Below, in pieces: positions 52,512-62,550 of a stretch of DNA of 64,000 nucleotides. This stretch comes from Pseudotamlana haliotis (GTDB taxonomy: Bacteria > Bacteroidota > Bacteroidia > Flavobacteriales > Flavobacteriaceae). The stretch's first letter is position 1. Every line of letters begins with the position of its first letter. The notes beneath the pieces were generated by a model, which searched no databases, was not told the DNA's origin, and was given only the letters and a program-made list of their open reading frames with translations. The stretch covers positions 165,575-229,574 of the forward strand of contig NZ_WAAT01000004.1 of the NCBI RefSeq assembly GCF_008806375.1, in the 5' to 3' direction. The position numbers and the translations under genes were made by a program.

Positions 52512-52585
52512 AAATCCTTTTTAGTAATTGCTTAGCATTTGAAACTAATACAGCTTAAAAACGTACAAAAATAAAACATTTTTTT

Positions 52586-54727
52586 CTACTGACCATGATT
52601 TCCTTCTAAATCTAGCAAGAAGGCATACTCTAAAGCAACTTCTTTTAAGCTTTCAAAACGTCCTGAAGCCCCACCATGCCCCGATTCCATATCAGTTTGA
52701 AGCAATAGTTTATTACTGTCTATTTTTAAATCTCGAAGCTTAGCAACCCACTTAGCAGGCTCCCAATATTGTACTTGAGAATCATGTAAACCTGTAGTTA
52801 CCAACATGTTTGGATAAGCTTTAGGTGCTACATTATCATAAGGTGAATAAGACTTCATGTATTGGTAATATTCGGCTTCATTTGGGTTTCCCCATTCGTC
52901 GTATTCTCCTGTTGTTAAAGGAATAGTATCATCTAACATGGTCGTTACCACATCTACAAAAGGTACGGCAGCTAGAACACCATTGTAAAGTTCCGGATTC
53001 ATATTAATGACAGCGCCCATTAATAATCCACCAGCAGAACCGCCGTAGGCATATAAATGCTTATTTGAAGTATATTTTTGTGCTATTAAGTACTTTGAAC
53101 AATCAATATAATCAGTGAAAGTATTACGTTTGGTTAGTAATTTCCCATTTTCATACCATTCTCGCCCCAAATATTCCCCACCTCTAATATGGGCAATAAC
53201 ATAAATAAAACCTCTATCCAGTAAACTTAAACGCACCGTAGAAAAGGAAGGGTCAATGGTTGAACCATAAGAACCATAGGCGTATTGCAATAAGGGTGCC
53301 GTGCCATCAAATTTCACACCTTTTTTATATACCATTGACATCGGAATTTTTACGCCATCTCTTGCCGTGGCCCAAATGCGTTTCGACTCGTAATTTTCCT
53401 TTTTAAATTGCCCTCCTAAAACCTCTTGTTCTTTTTTAATTTTTTTCGCTTTGGTTTTGAAATTGTAATCTACAACCGAGCTAGGCGTCGCTAAGCCATT
53501 ATAACCATAACGCATAGTATCGCTATCAAAATCTGGGTTATTACCTATATAAGCTGTGTAGGTTTCATTTTCGAATGGCAAATAATAGTCTTCCACACCA
53601 TTCCAACTTATAATTCTTAAGTTATTGAGCCCGTTTTCACGCTCATTAACCACTAAATAATCTTTAAAAATTTCAAGGTCTTCTATAAGAACACTCGCTC
53701 TATGTGGAATTACATCTTCCCAATTGTCTAAAGCTGTATTATCCTCATGAACCTTAGAAATTTTAAAATTTGTAGCCCCATCAGCATTAGAAATAATGTA
53801 GAATTTATCTTCGTAATGTGCGATGCTATATTCTAAATCTTCCGTACGTTCTTGAAATAGTTTAAATTCACCATTAGGCGTATCGGCATTTAAAAAACGG
53901 TACTCTGAAGATAAGGTACTAGAAGAACCAATGATGATATATTTCTTCGATTTTGTCTTGTAAACAAAGGTGTTAAAGGTTTCATCTTCTTCATGAAAAA
54001 CAACGGTATCTTGAGAGCTATCTGTGTGCAACTCGTGTTTGAATATTTTTTCTGAACGTAAAGTCACTTCATCTTTCATGGTATAGAAAAGCGTCTTATT
54101 ATCATTGGCCCAAGTCGCACTTCCAGTTGTGTTCTTTATTTCGTCTGAATAAATTTCACCTGTAACCAAGTTTTTAACTCTAATCGTATATTGTCTTCTA
54201 CTCACTAAATCAGTAGAAAAAGCAGCCATAGTGTTATCTGGGCTAATAGATAAACCTCCTAAACTGAAATAAGCCTGACCTTCGGCCATTTTATTACAAT
54301 CGAACAAAATTTCTTCTTCCGCATCTAAAGTTTCCTTTTTTCTAACGTAAATTGGATAATCTTTTCCGGTTTCATATTTGGTGATATACCAATAGCCATT
54401 TAATTTATAAGGTACCGAGGCATCATCCTCCTTAATTCTGCCTTTCATTTCTTCAAATAGCGTTTTCTGAAAATCTTCCGTATGCGCCATCATCGCCTTG
54501 GTATAATCATTCTCTTTATTCAAATAATCAATAACCTCATGGTTTTCTCTATCATTTAACCAATAATAATCATCAACTCGAGTATCATTATGAGTAGTAA
54601 GTTTATGAGCTATTTTTTTAGCGACTGGTGATTCTAAATGCGATTCTTTTTCTATCATCTTATCATTTTCTTTACAAGAGTGGGCAAAAATAATGCTTAA
54701 GAATAGAAATAGGAGTTGATTTTTCAT
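52586..54727 (-). CDS. S9 family peptidase, oligopeptidase B type (lipoprotein)
   Basis: A 713-residue prolyl-oligopeptidase family enzyme with a lipobox-type signal ending HSCKEN, so it is probably anchored in the envelope. Residues about 25-430 form the beta-propeller; about 440-713 form the alpha/beta-hydrolase domain with nucleophile in YGGSAGGLLMG, Asp in GLHDSQVQYWEP and His in SGHGGASGR. It cleaves short peptides, probably after basic residues. The gene is monocistronic. Confidence 0.93.
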   Translation of the reverse strand: MKNQLLFLFLSIIFAHSCKENDKMIEKESHLESPVAKKIAHKLTTHNDTRVDDYYWLNDRENHEVIDYLNKENDYTKAMMAHTEDFQKTLFEEMKGRIKEDDASVPYKLNGYWYITKYETGKDYPIYVRKKETLDAEEEILFDCNKMAEGQAYFSLGGLSISPDNTMAAFSTDLVSRRQYTIRVKNLVTGEIYSDEIKNTTGSATWANDNKTLFYTMKDEVTLRSEKIFKHELHTDSSQDTVVFHEEDETFNTFVYKTKSKKYIIIGSSSTLSSEYRFLNADTPNGEFKLFQERTEDLEYSIAHYEDKFYIISNADGATNFKISKVHEDNTALDNWEDVIPHRASVLIEDLEIFKDYLVVNERENGLNNLRIISWNGVEDYYLPFENETYTAYIGNNPDFDSDTMRYGYNGLATPSSVVDYNFKTKAKKIKKEQEVLGGQFKKENYESKRIWATARDGVKIPMSMVYKKGVKFDGTAPLLQYAYGSYGSTIDPSFSTVRLSLLDRGFIYVIAHIRGGEYLGREWYENGKLLTKRNTFTDYIDCSKYLIAQKYTSNKHLYAYGGSAGGLLMGAVINMNPELYNGVLAAVPFVDVVTTMLDDTIPLTTGEYDEWGNPNEAEYYQYMKSYSPYDNVAPKAYPNMLVTTGLHDSQVQYWEPAKWVAKLRDLKIDSNKLLLQTDMESGHGGASGRFESLKEVALEYAFLLDLEGNHGQ

Positions 54728-54765
54728 TTTAAATTATTTAACTACTAAATTTAGTCTATTTTAAT

Positions 54766-54773
54766 TAATTTTG
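54766..54773 (+). promoter_or_regulatory. -7 element of the YbaB gene
   Basis: TAATTTTG, TAnnTTTG type, 25 bases before the ATG at 54799. Confidence 0.5.
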
Positions 54774-54798
54774 TTTTAAACGAAAAAAAAGAAAAATT

Positions 54799-55122
54799 AT
54801 GTTTGGAGATATGATGGGTATGATGGGAAAACTTAAAGAAACCCAACAAAAAGTAGAAGACACTAAAAAACGCCTAGACACCGTTTTAATTGACGAAGCT
54901 AGTAGTGATGGTAAATTAAAAATCACGTTGACAGCCAATAGAACGATTAAATCTATTCAAGTTGATGATAGCTTATTAAATGACAAAGAAGAGTTAGAAG
55001 ATTATTTAATTCTTACCTTGAATAAAGCTATTGAAAAAGCGACTAGCGTTAACGAAGCTGAGTTAGCTGCTGTTGCTAAAGAAGGTATGCCAGACATACC
55101 AGGAATGGACATGTTTAAATAA
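54799..55122 (+). CDS. YbaB/EbfC nucleoid-associated protein
   Basis: A 107-residue DNA-binding protein. It starts [20 protein letters not shown], with the methionine-rich N-terminus and long amphipathic helix of the family, followed by the [20 protein letters not shown] strand region. It binds DNA as a dimer. In many bacteria it is next to dnaX-recR; that linkage is absent here. Confidence 0.9.
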   Translation: MFGDMMGMMGKLKETQQKVEDTKKRLDTVLIDEASSDGKLKITLTANRTIKSIQVDDSLLNDKEELEDYLILTLNKAIEKATSVNEAELAAVAKEGMPDIPGMDMFK

Positions 55123-55215
55123 GTAATTGAGACCTTAATTTATTTTTAACGATTAAGAATAGTAAAATAAATATAAATCTCTTATTTTTAGTTTTTAATC
55201 TTAAATTTCAAAATT

Positions 55216-55545
55216 ATGTTCGAATTATTTCAAAGTGAAAACAACGAAAAATATTATTTTCATCTGAAAGCTAAAAATGGTCAAATTATCTTAGCGAGTC
55301 AAGGTTACGCCGATAAATCTGGTGCTAAAAACGGTATTGAATCGGTAAAAACAAACTGCGCTGACGATTCTAAATTTGAACGTAAAACTGCTGCAAACGG
55401 AAAGTTTCACTTTAATATTAAAGCTGCAAACGGTCAAATCATTGGGACTAGCCAAATGTACGCAGGTACTGATGGTATGGAAAATGGTATTGAGTCTATT
55501 AAAACCAATGCACCAACGGCTGAAGTAGTTGAAAAAGAGGATTAA
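55216..55545 (+). CDS. DUF1508 (YegP-like) protein with two repeats
   Basis: A 109-residue protein made of two tandem DUF1508 units (about residues 10-55 and 58-103), each with FHLKAKNGQIILASQGY-like and GIESVKTN-like sequence. The fold is a small beta protein of unknown function. It is separate from YbaB by 93 bases and ends facing the threonine aldolase gene. Confidence 0.9.
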   Translation: MFELFQSENNEKYYFHLKAKNGQIILASQGYADKSGAKNGIESVKTNCADDSKFERKTAANGKFHFNIKAANGQIIGTSQMYAGTDGMENGIESIKTNAPTAEVVEKED

Positions 55546-55563
55546 GGTTTTTGAACAAGCTTT

Positions 55564-56586
55564 TTACAGCTTATTCAATTTTAATAATTCTATAAATTTA
55601 TTATGCATGGTATCACTATAATCTAAATGTGTTACCATGCGTAATTTTTTATTCCCCATACTAATTATAAAAACATTTTGTGCCGCTAATTTTTGAACAA
55701 ACGCTTTATCATCTGCGTCATCATGCAACTCAAAAATCACAATATTAGTTTCTATAGGCTCCACTGATTTCACCTGATTTAATTTTGCTAGAGCCTCCCC
55801 TATTTCTTTAGCCTTTTTATAGTCTTCCTTTAATCTGTCAATATGATGGTCTAAAGCATAAATGCCAGCAGCTGCTAAATATCCACCTTGTCGCATATTT
55901 CCACCAAATATTTTCCGAATACGCAAAGCATCCTTCATAATATCAGCATTACCAACCAAGACAGATCCTACAGGGCACCCCAACCCTTTACTCAAACACA
56001 CCGAAATGGTATCAAACACTTTACCATATTGGTCTAAAGAATCATTCGTTTCAACAATGGCGTTCCAAAGCCTGGCACCATCTAAATGAAGTCCTAAACC
56101 GTTTTCAGCACAGACCTGTCTGATTTTTAAAATCTCTTCAAAATCCCAACAAGCACCACCACCTTTATTAGTTGTATTTTCTAGGGCCACCAAACTTGTT
56201 TTACTATAATAATAATCTTCCGGATTTATAGCTTCTAATACTTGCTCAGCCTTAAACATACCACGCTCGCCATCAATTAATTTACAAGATACTCCACTAT
56301 TAAAAGAAGCTCCTCCAGATTCATAATTATAAATATGAGCGTATTTATCACAAATTACCTGTTCGCCTGGGTTGGTGTGTAATTTAATCGCTGTTTGATT
56401 GGCCATAGTGCCACTAGGGAAAAATAATGCAGATTCTTTCCCAAACAATTGAGCTACTTTCTCTTCTAAAAGGTTAACCGTTTCATCTTCGCGAAACACA
56501 TCGTCGCCAACTTGGGCAGCCATCATGGCTTCTAACATGTCTTTAGTAGGTTTTGTAACGGTATCGCTTCTTAAATCTATTTTCAT
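55564..56586 (-). CDS. ltaE: low-specificity L-threonine aldolase
   Basis: A 340-residue PLP enzyme that splits threonine and allo-threonine to glycine and acetaldehyde. It starts MKIDLRSDTVTKPTKDMLEAM, a family hallmark; DDVFREDETV, GLHLDGARLWNA and the PLP lysine in VCLSKGLGCPVGS are present. It is monocistronic. Functionally it can drain threonine made by the thr operon in this window, but the two are far apart. Confidence 0.95.
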   Translation of the reverse strand: MKIDLRSDTVTKPTKDMLEAMMAAQVGDDVFREDETVNLLEEKVAQLFGKESALFFPSGTMANQTAIKLHTNPGEQVICDKYAHIYNYESGGASFNSGVSCKLIDGERGMFKAEQVLEAINPEDYYYSKTSLVALENTTNKGGGACWDFEEILKIRQVCAENGLGLHLDGARLWNAIVETNDSLDQYGKVFDTISVCLSKGLGCPVGSVLVGNADIMKDALRIRKIFGGNMRQGGYLAAAGIYALDHHIDRLKEDYKKAKEIGEALAKLNQVKSVEPIETNIVIFELHDDADDKAFVQKLAAQNVFIISMGNKKLRMVTHLDYSDTMHNKFIELLKLNKL

Positions 56587-56677
56587 GCTGCAATTTTAAT
56601 GGTAAAACTATAAAAATTATATAAGAAATATTTTCAACTGCTTTTATAAATCCTATTTTTGTTCAAAAGACATATTC

Positions 56678-57788
56678 ATGATAACAACCGATCAAATTAA
56701 AGATCTAAATACCCGCCTCGATAAACTTAGGCACTATCTTTGACATAGATGCCAAACTTATAGAAATACAAAACGAAGAAGAGCAAACCTTCGACCCTAA
56801 TTTCTGGAACGACCCAAAAGCTGCTGAAGTGATTATGAAATCCCTTCGTGTGAAAAAGAAATGGGTTGAAGATTACAAAACCGTTAAATCACAAATTGAA
56901 GAGCTTGACTTACTTTATGAATTTCATAAAGAAGGCGAATATTCGGCTGAAGAGGTTCAAGAACACTATGATAAAACAGCAACTTTTCTAGAAGATATTG
57001 AATTTAAAAACATGCTTTCTGAAGAAGGTGATAGCCTAAGTGCTGTCCTTCAAATTACTGCAGGTGCTGGAGGTACCGAAAGTTGTGACTGGGCCAATAT
57101 GCTCATGCGTATGTATTTAATGTACGCCGAGAAAAGTGGTTTCAAAATAAAAGAACTTAACTTTCAAGAAGGCGATGTTGCTGGTATCAAAACAGTAACC
57201 TTAGAGCTTGAAGGCGATTTTGCCTTTGGATGGCTTAAAGGAGAAAACGGTGTACACCGATTGGTACGTATTTCTCCTTTTGATAGTAATGCCAAAAGAC
57301 ATACCAGTTTTGCTTCTGTATATGTTTATCCTCTTGTTGATGACACCATTGAAATAGAAATCAACCCTGCGGATATTGAAATTACGACCGCGCGTTCTAG
57401 TGGTGCCGGTGGTCAAAACGTTAATAAAGTTGAAACTAAAGTACAGTTACACCACAAGCCTACAGGGATTCAAATTCAGTGTTCTGAAACGCGTTCGCAA
57501 CATGACAACAGGTCAAGAGCCATGCAAATGTTGAAGTCCCAATTGTATGAAATCGAACTTCAAAAACAGATGGCGCAGCGTGAAGATATTGAAGCTGGTA
57601 AAATGAAAATTGAATGGGGAAGCCAGATTAGAAACTACGTGATGCACCCTTATAAATTGGTGAAAGACGTTCGTACCAGTCATGAAACCGGTAATGTAGA
57701 TGCGGTTATGGACGGAAATATTGATGAATTCCTTAAGTCTTATCTCATGATGATGGGACAAAAAGTAGAAGACGACAATCAGCTATGA
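56678..57788 (+). CDS. prfB: peptide chain release factor 2 with programmed +1 frameshift
   Basis: RF2, which ends translation at UGA and UAA. The ATG at 56678 encodes 21 residues ([20 protein letters not shown] plus L) up to UGA at 56741. Slipping by +1 at CTT-T resumes at GAC (56742) and runs to 57788, for 369 residues in all, the normal RF2 length. The frameshift site TATCTTTGAC is the canonical one; the upstream Shine-Dalgarno-like element is weak (TTAGG). Stop-recognition SPF (RISPFDSNA) and catalytic GGQ (GAGGQNVNK) are present. It overlaps the HAD gene by 4 bases. Confidence 0.95.
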
Positions 57789-58402
57789 GTAAAATAGACA
57801 CGATTATATTCGATCTTGGTGGGGTTCTTATTGATTGGAACCCCGAGTATGTTTTCTTAGATGTTTTTAATGGAGACCAGGAGAAAACACGTTGGTTTTT
57901 AGATCATGTTTGCACAAGCGATTGGAACGAAAACCAAGATGCCGGCTATCCTTTAGCTCAAGCGACCGAAGATCGTGTCAAACTTTTTCCTGAATACGAA
58001 AAAGAAATTCGTAAGTTTTACGGCGATTGGGAAAACATGTTAGGTGGTGCCATTCACGGTATGGTTATCATCCTTAGAAAACTCATTGATTCTAAACAGT
58101 ATAAAGTTGTTGCCCTAACCAATTGGAGTGCAGAGACGTTTCCTATTGCTCAAGCTCGATTTGAATTTTTACAATGGTTTGAAGCGATTTTAGTTTCAGG
58201 TGAAGAAAACACAAGAAAACCATTTATAGATATTTATGAACTTGCACTGAATCGCTTCAATATAAAGCCTGAAAATGCTATTTTTATAGATGATAACCTA
58301 AGAAATATTGAAGCTGCTAAAACATTAGGTATACACGGCATTCATTTTACAACTTCAGAAAAACTAAAAATACAATTAGAAACCTTTAATATTAAAATAT
58401 AA
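57785..58402 (+). CDS. HAD-family phosphatase (HAD-IA)
   Basis: A 205-residue phosphatase with motif [11 protein letters not shown], motif II LTNWSAE, motif III Lys in [14 protein letters not shown] and motif [14 protein letters not shown]. The second Asp of motif I is replaced by Gly (DLGGV), as is common in the YihX-like branch. It overlaps prfB upstream (ATGA) and the ArsC-like gene downstream by one base. The substrate is unknown. Confidence 0.87.
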   Translation: MSKIDTIIFDLGGVLIDWNPEYVFLDVFNGDQEKTRWFLDHVCTSDWNENQDAGYPLAQATEDRVKLFPEYEKEIRKFYGDWENMLGGAIHGMVIILRKLIDSKQYKVVALTNWSAETFPIAQARFEFLQWFEAILVSGEENTRKPFIDIYELALNRFNIKPENAIFIDDNLRNIEAAKTLGIHGIHFTTSEKLKIQLETFNIKI

Positions 58403-58743
58403 TGATTACAATTTATCACAATAACAGATGTAGTAAATCTCGTAACGGTGTTCAAATTCTAGAAGAATCAGGAAAAGATTTTAAGATTATTAAATATTTA
58501 GAAAATGTGCCTTCGGAAGAAGAATTAAAAAACATTATCAAATTGCTAAACATCAAACCTATTGAACTGGTTAGAAAAAACGAGGCCATTTGGAAAAGTG
58601 ATTTCAAAAACAAGGATTTAAGTGATGCTGAAATTATTACTGCAATGGTTGAAAACCCGAAATTAATTGAGCGCCCTATAGTGATTAATGGTAATAAGGC
58701 TGTTGTAGGTAGACCTCCTGAAAACATTAGTAAAATCATATAA
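58402..58743 (+). CDS. ArsC/Spx-family reductase-like protein
   Basis: A 113-residue thioredoxin-fold protein. The N-terminal YHNNRCSKSRNGVQIL has the catalytic Cys10 with an ArsC-like CxxSR context, and RPIVINGNKAVVGRPPE near the end matches the arsenate-reductase Arg motif. It could be a glutaredoxin-dependent arsenate reductase, but there are no other ars genes. It is the last gene of the prfB-HAD run. Confidence 0.83.
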   Translation: MITIYHNNRCSKSRNGVQILEESGKDFKIIKYLENVPSEEELKNIIKLLNIKPIELVRKNEAIWKSDFKNKDLSDAEIITAMVENPKLIERPIVINGNKAVVGRPPENISKII

Positions 58744-58796
58744 TTCAGTCCTATTTTATTAACATAACATTAACCATTCTTCCTTAAACCATGGTA

Positions 58797-58804
58797 TAAA
58801 TTTG
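58797..58804 (+). promoter_or_regulatory. -7 element of the outer-membrane receptor gene
   Basis: TAAATTTG, TAnnTTTG type, 26 bases before the ATG at 58831. Confidence 0.5.
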
Positions 58805-58830
58805 CAGTCAAACTCAGCAAATTACTATCC

Positions 58831-61365
58831 ATGCAGAAACTAGTACCCTTACTATTTACTTTTTTACTCTTTTCAAATTTTGGGTATTCTCAGAAAAAAA
58901 TTAGTGGAAAAGAATTAACCATTACAGGAACAATTATTGACGAAGAAACTAAGCAACCTTTAGAGTATGCAACAGTTTCATTTTTTAGCCAAGCTGAAAA
59001 TAAAATCGTTGAAGGCGGAATCACCAATGAAAAAGGAGAATTTAGTATTCCTATTTCTAAAGGCGTTTATGATATATCTATAGAATACATATCCTACAAT
59101 ACTATAAAACTCCCTAATCAGGAGTTAAGCACAGATCTAGACCTAGGCGCCATTGCTTTAGCCATTAACATGGAAGCTTTAGATGCCGTTGAAGTCATTG
59201 CTGAAACCACAACGGTTCAGATTAAGCTTGATAAAAAGATATACAATATTGGTAAAGATTTAACCGCTGCTGGCGGAACGGTTAGCGATGCTTTAAACAA
59301 CGTCCCTTCCGTTTCTGTTGATGTTGAAGGCGCTATTAGTTTGAGAGGAAATGAAAACGTTCGTATTTTAATTAATGGCAAAACCTCAACAATGGCTGGT
59401 TTTGGCGATAGTAATATATCGGCGCAATTACCTGCAGAAGCTATAGAGCGTGTTGAAGTCATCACCTCTCCTTCTGCTAGATATGATGCTGAAGGAACTG
59501 CTGGGATCTTGAATATTATTCTAAGTCAAAAAGAAACCCTTGGTTTTAATGGCTCGGTAACGCTTACCGCTGGAAATCCTGATTACGCAGGTATTTCAAG
59601 TAATCTAAATTACAGAACAGAAAAATTCAATTTATTTTCAAACTTAGGGTTCCGTTATTTTAATGCGCCTAGAATTAAAAATACCGATACCCATTATTTT
59701 GATAAAATTGAAAACGGTCAGATTGAAGCCCCAGAATTTGAAAATATTAATGAAGATCAAGATGTGACACGATTAAATCGTAATTATAATGCCAGTTTGG
59801 GTATGGAATATTTTCTAACAGATATGACCTCGCTTACTGGAAGTATATTTTATAGATATGGTGAAGATGCCGACGAATCTCAAAATTACAGTAAACGCTA
59901 CAATTCTAATATTTTAGATGAAGAAACTCTTAGGAAAGAAAAAGAAAACGAAGAAGGTAACAGTTTCCAGTTTGCCTTAAACTACGTCACTAAATTCAAT
60001 GATGAAGGTCATGAACTGACCGCCGATTTTCAATATGAAAATCAAGATGAAGAACAATTTTCTGATATTAATGAAAATTATATAATCACAAATCAAAGCA
60101 ATCCTGATCCCTTTCAAGAAGAAAAAATTAATCAAACTGAAAAGGAAAAAGAATATTTAATTCAAGCTGACTACGTACTACCAATTGGAGAAGATTCTAG
60201 GTTTGAAGCTGGTTTAAGAGGAAACTTTCAAAATGAAATAACCGATTATACCTTAAGACAAGAAGACCTGAATACGGGTGATTTTTTTGTTAATGATACC
60301 ATTTCAAACATCTTTGATTATAGCGAAAACATTTCAGCAATTTACTCCCAATACGGCACTAAGTTTGGTGATTTTTCATTTTTACTCGGACTCCGATTAG
60401 AAAACACCCAACTCAAAGGAAATATTGACTCCCGTTTAACCGATCAAGAGTTAGAAGATGCTTTTGGCTTCCCTATAGATTTAGATTTTGATAATAATTA
60501 CTTAGGTCTATTCCCTACCGTTAACCTAATCTATAATTTAGCAAAAACAGATGATAATAAAGAAGAAAGTATCACCTTTGGTTATAACCGAAGAATAAAT
60601 AGACCACGAGGTTGGTATGTCAATCCCTTTCCAACACGATCTAGTAGAACGGATGTCTTTCAAGGAAACCCTAACATAGAGCCCGCTTTTTCTAGTGCCT
60701 TTGATTTGGGTTACTTAAAGCGTTGGGATAAATTAACTTTGACAACTTCGGTTTACTACCAGCACGAAACCGGATCTTTTGAACGTATTCAAGAAGAAAC
60801 CGGATTTCAAACCTCTGATGGAATTGATATTATTAGAACTATTCCTATCAACTTATCTTCAAATGATAGAGCTGGTGCAGAAATAGGCGTGCTTTTCAAC
60901 CCATATAAATGGTTACGTATTAATTCAACTTTCAATTATTTTCATTTCAAAAAGGATGGTGAATTTAATGGCGTTGATTATGGTACAAGTGATAATAGCT
61001 GGTTTGGAAGGTTTAGTAGTAAAGTGACTTTACCAGCAGAAATAGATTGGCAAACAAACATGAATTATAGAGGTCCTAATGCCAATGCTCAAACGACTAC
61101 CGAAGGTGTGTTTTCTATGGATTTGGCGTTCAGTAAGGAGTTTGGGGATCACGTGACGGTATCATTAAACGTGCGTGATGTATTTAACTCGAGAAAGTAT
61201 ATCTCTCTAACAGAAACAGATTCTTTTGAAAGAGAGAGTGAATCACAATGGAGACAACGTCAGGTTAACCTTTCATTACTTTATCGTTTCAATCAGAAAA
61301 AACAAAGTCACGAAAAAAGTAGAAATAACATGGATCATGGTGGCGATGATGATTTCGAAGGTTAA
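58831..61365 (+). CDS. TonB-dependent-receptor-like outer-membrane beta-barrel protein
   Basis: An 844-residue outer-membrane protein: signal peptide (about 1-20), a carboxypeptidase-regulatory-like domain (about 29-115: TITGTIIDEETKQPLEYATV), a plug domain (about 120-230: SDALNNVPSVSVDVEGAISL, ERVEVITSPSARYDAEGTAG) and a long beta-barrel of the OMP_b-brl_3 type (about 380-820). The C-terminus is His/Asp-rich (HGGDDD). No SusD partner is adjacent, so it is probably not a glycan importer pair; the substrate is unknown. Confidence 0.88.
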   Translation: MQKLVPLLFTFLLFSNFGYSQKKISGKELTITGTIIDEETKQPLEYATVSFFSQAENKIVEGGITNEKGEFSIPISKGVYDISIEYISYNTIKLPNQELSTDLDLGAIALAINMEALDAVEVIAETTTVQIKLDKKIYNIGKDLTAAGGTVSDALNNVPSVSVDVEGAISLRGNENVRILINGKTSTMAGFGDSNISAQLPAEAIERVEVITSPSARYDAEGTAGILNIILSQKETLGFNGSVTLTAGNPDYAGISSNLNYRTEKFNLFSNLGFRYFNAPRIKNTDTHYFDKIENGQIEAPEFENINEDQDVTRLNRNYNASLGMEYFLTDMTSLTGSIFYRYGEDADESQNYSKRYNSNILDEETLRKEKENEEGNSFQFALNYVTKFNDEGHELTADFQYENQDEEQFSDINENYIITNQSNPDPFQEEKINQTEKEKEYLIQADYVLPIGEDSRFEAGLRGNFQNEITDYTLRQEDLNTGDFFVNDTISNIFDYSENISAIYSQYGTKFGDFSFLLGLRLENTQLKGNIDSRLTDQELEDAFGFPIDLDFDNNYLGLFPTVNLIYNLAKTDDNKEESITFGYNRRINRPRGWYVNPFPTRSSRTDVFQGNPNIEPAFSSAFDLGYLKRWDKLTLTTSVYYQHETGSFERIQEETGFQTSDGIDIIRTIPINLSSNDRAGAEIGVLFNPYKWLRINSTFNYFHFKKDGEFNGVDYGTSDNSWFGRFSSKVTLPAEIDWQTNMNYRGPNANAQTTTEGVFSMDLAFSKEFGDHVTVSLNVRDVFNSRKYISLTETDSFERESESQWRQRQVNLSLLYRFNQKKQSHEKSRNNMDHGGDDDFEG

Positions 61366-61386
61366 TTTAAGGAAAAGACAACGCAT

Positions 61387-61424
61387 AAAAAAAGAGCTTA
61401 ATTTTAAAATTAAGCTCTTTTTTT
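61387..61424. terminator. bidirectional rho-independent terminator
   Basis: AAGAGCTTAATTTT and its complement form a perfect stem with A and T runs, between the receptor gene and the small minus-strand gene. Confidence 0.92.
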
Positions 61425-61440
61425 ATATCAAATTATGTTT

Positions 61441-61614
61441 TTAAGCGTCGCGCTTAGCCTTCTTTTCTTCTTTCATTTCTTTAAATTTTTCAATTAAAGA
61501 ACCTCCAATCCAATAAGGTACCACAAAGGTTAATAAAAAAATCAGCAACCAAAAACCTAAAGTTAAAATGGTTAGAAATGCTAAAAAGCCTAAATATTGA
61601 TCAAAATCAAACAT
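61441..61614 (-). CDS. 57-residue small membrane protein
   Basis: An open frame of 57 residues beginning MFDFDQYLGFLAFLTI. It has a long hydrophobic stretch (about 8-34, probably one or two membrane segments) and a basic, Lys/Glu-rich cytosolic tail ending KKAKRDA, which is a convincing small-membrane-protein layout. It stops just before a terminator on its own strand. I do not recognise a characterised family. Confidence 0.65.
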   Translation of the reverse strand: MFDFDQYLGFLAFLTILTLGFWLLIFLLTFVVPYWIGGSLIEKFKEMKEEKKAKRDA

Positions 61615-61708
61615 AATATAAAGTGTCGGTTATAAAATCTGTGGCAAATATAATGTAAAGACCTTGGTTATACAAAATCAAAATTAAATTTATTAACAGA
61701 GTTTTCAA

Positions 61709-62350
61709 CTAGTTTAAGTTGGGCTGAGGAGTTGTTCTTAAATAAGGTTTAATCTCTTTATAGCCTTTCGGAAAAATACTCGGAATATCCTCGGTAGCCA
61801 CAGCTGGAACCACAACGCAGTCTTCTCCGTTTCTCCAGTTTGCAGGCGTTGCCACTTTATGGTAAGCCGTTAATTGTAAAGAATCTATAACACGTAAAAG
61901 TTCTTCAAAATTTCTTCCGGTTGACGCCGGATAAGTAATCATCAATTTTACTTTTTTCTCAGGGTCAATAACGAACACCGAGCGTACGGTTAATTTGCTA
62001 TCTGCATTGGGATGAATCATATCATATAATTCAGAAACCTTTCGGTCTTCATCAGCGATAATAGGGAAATTAACTTCAGTCTCTTGTGTTTCGTTTATAT
62101 CTTTAATCCAACCTTTGTGCGACTCTACGCCATCTACACTTAAGGCCACAACTTTAACATTTCTGTTATCAAAAGCATTTTTATATTTCGCTACGGTTCC
62201 TAATTCAGTCGTACAAACCGGAGTGTAATCTGCAGGATGCGAGAATAAAATACCCCAGCTACCCCCTAGCCACTCATGAAAATTAATGGTTCCTTCTGTA
62301 GAATCTGCAGTGAAATTCGGAGCTTCATCTCCTAATCTAATTGTTGACAT
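61709..62350 (-). CDS. 1-Cys (Prx6-type) peroxiredoxin
   Basis: A 213-residue peroxiredoxin. The peroxidatic Cys is in HPADYTPVCTTELG; RSVFVIDPEKKVKL and the long C-terminal part (TPANWRNGEDCVVVP) are typical of the Prx6 group. It reduces hydrogen peroxide and organic peroxides in the cytoplasm. It is divergent from fumC. No OxyR-like dyad is recognised. Confidence 0.92.
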   Translation of the reverse strand: MSTIRLGDEAPNFTADSTEGTINFHEWLGGSWGILFSHPADYTPVCTTELGTVAKYKNAFDNRNVKVVALSVDGVESHKGWIKDINETQETEVNFPIIADEDRKVSELYDMIHPNADSKLTVRSVFVIDPEKKVKLMITYPASTGRNFEELLRVIDSLQLTAYHKVATPANWRNGEDCVVVPAVATEDIPSIFPKGYKEIKPYLRTTPQPNLN

Positions 62351-62550
62351 AATATTTTTATTTAGTTAAGTTTAAAAAACTATAAACTAGATAACTAGCT
62401 CATATACGCTAAGTTACTTATTTTATATTTTTTGATTGGTTGAAAATCGTTATATCTATGTTAAAAAAGCAATCTAAAATTTACAGAATTCCTATTCTAA
62501 AAACCTTGTAAAAAGCGTAACTTTACATCTTAGAATTTAATACTTTTAAA

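Noticed and set aside
56829..57788. prfB read as starting at an internal ATG
   Set aside because: The full RF2 start and canonical frameshift site are visible upstream at 56678-56743.
57785..58743. Arsenic resistance locus from the ArsC-like gene
   Set aside because: No arsB, arsR or acr3 gene nearby; it is simply the end of the prfB-HAD run.
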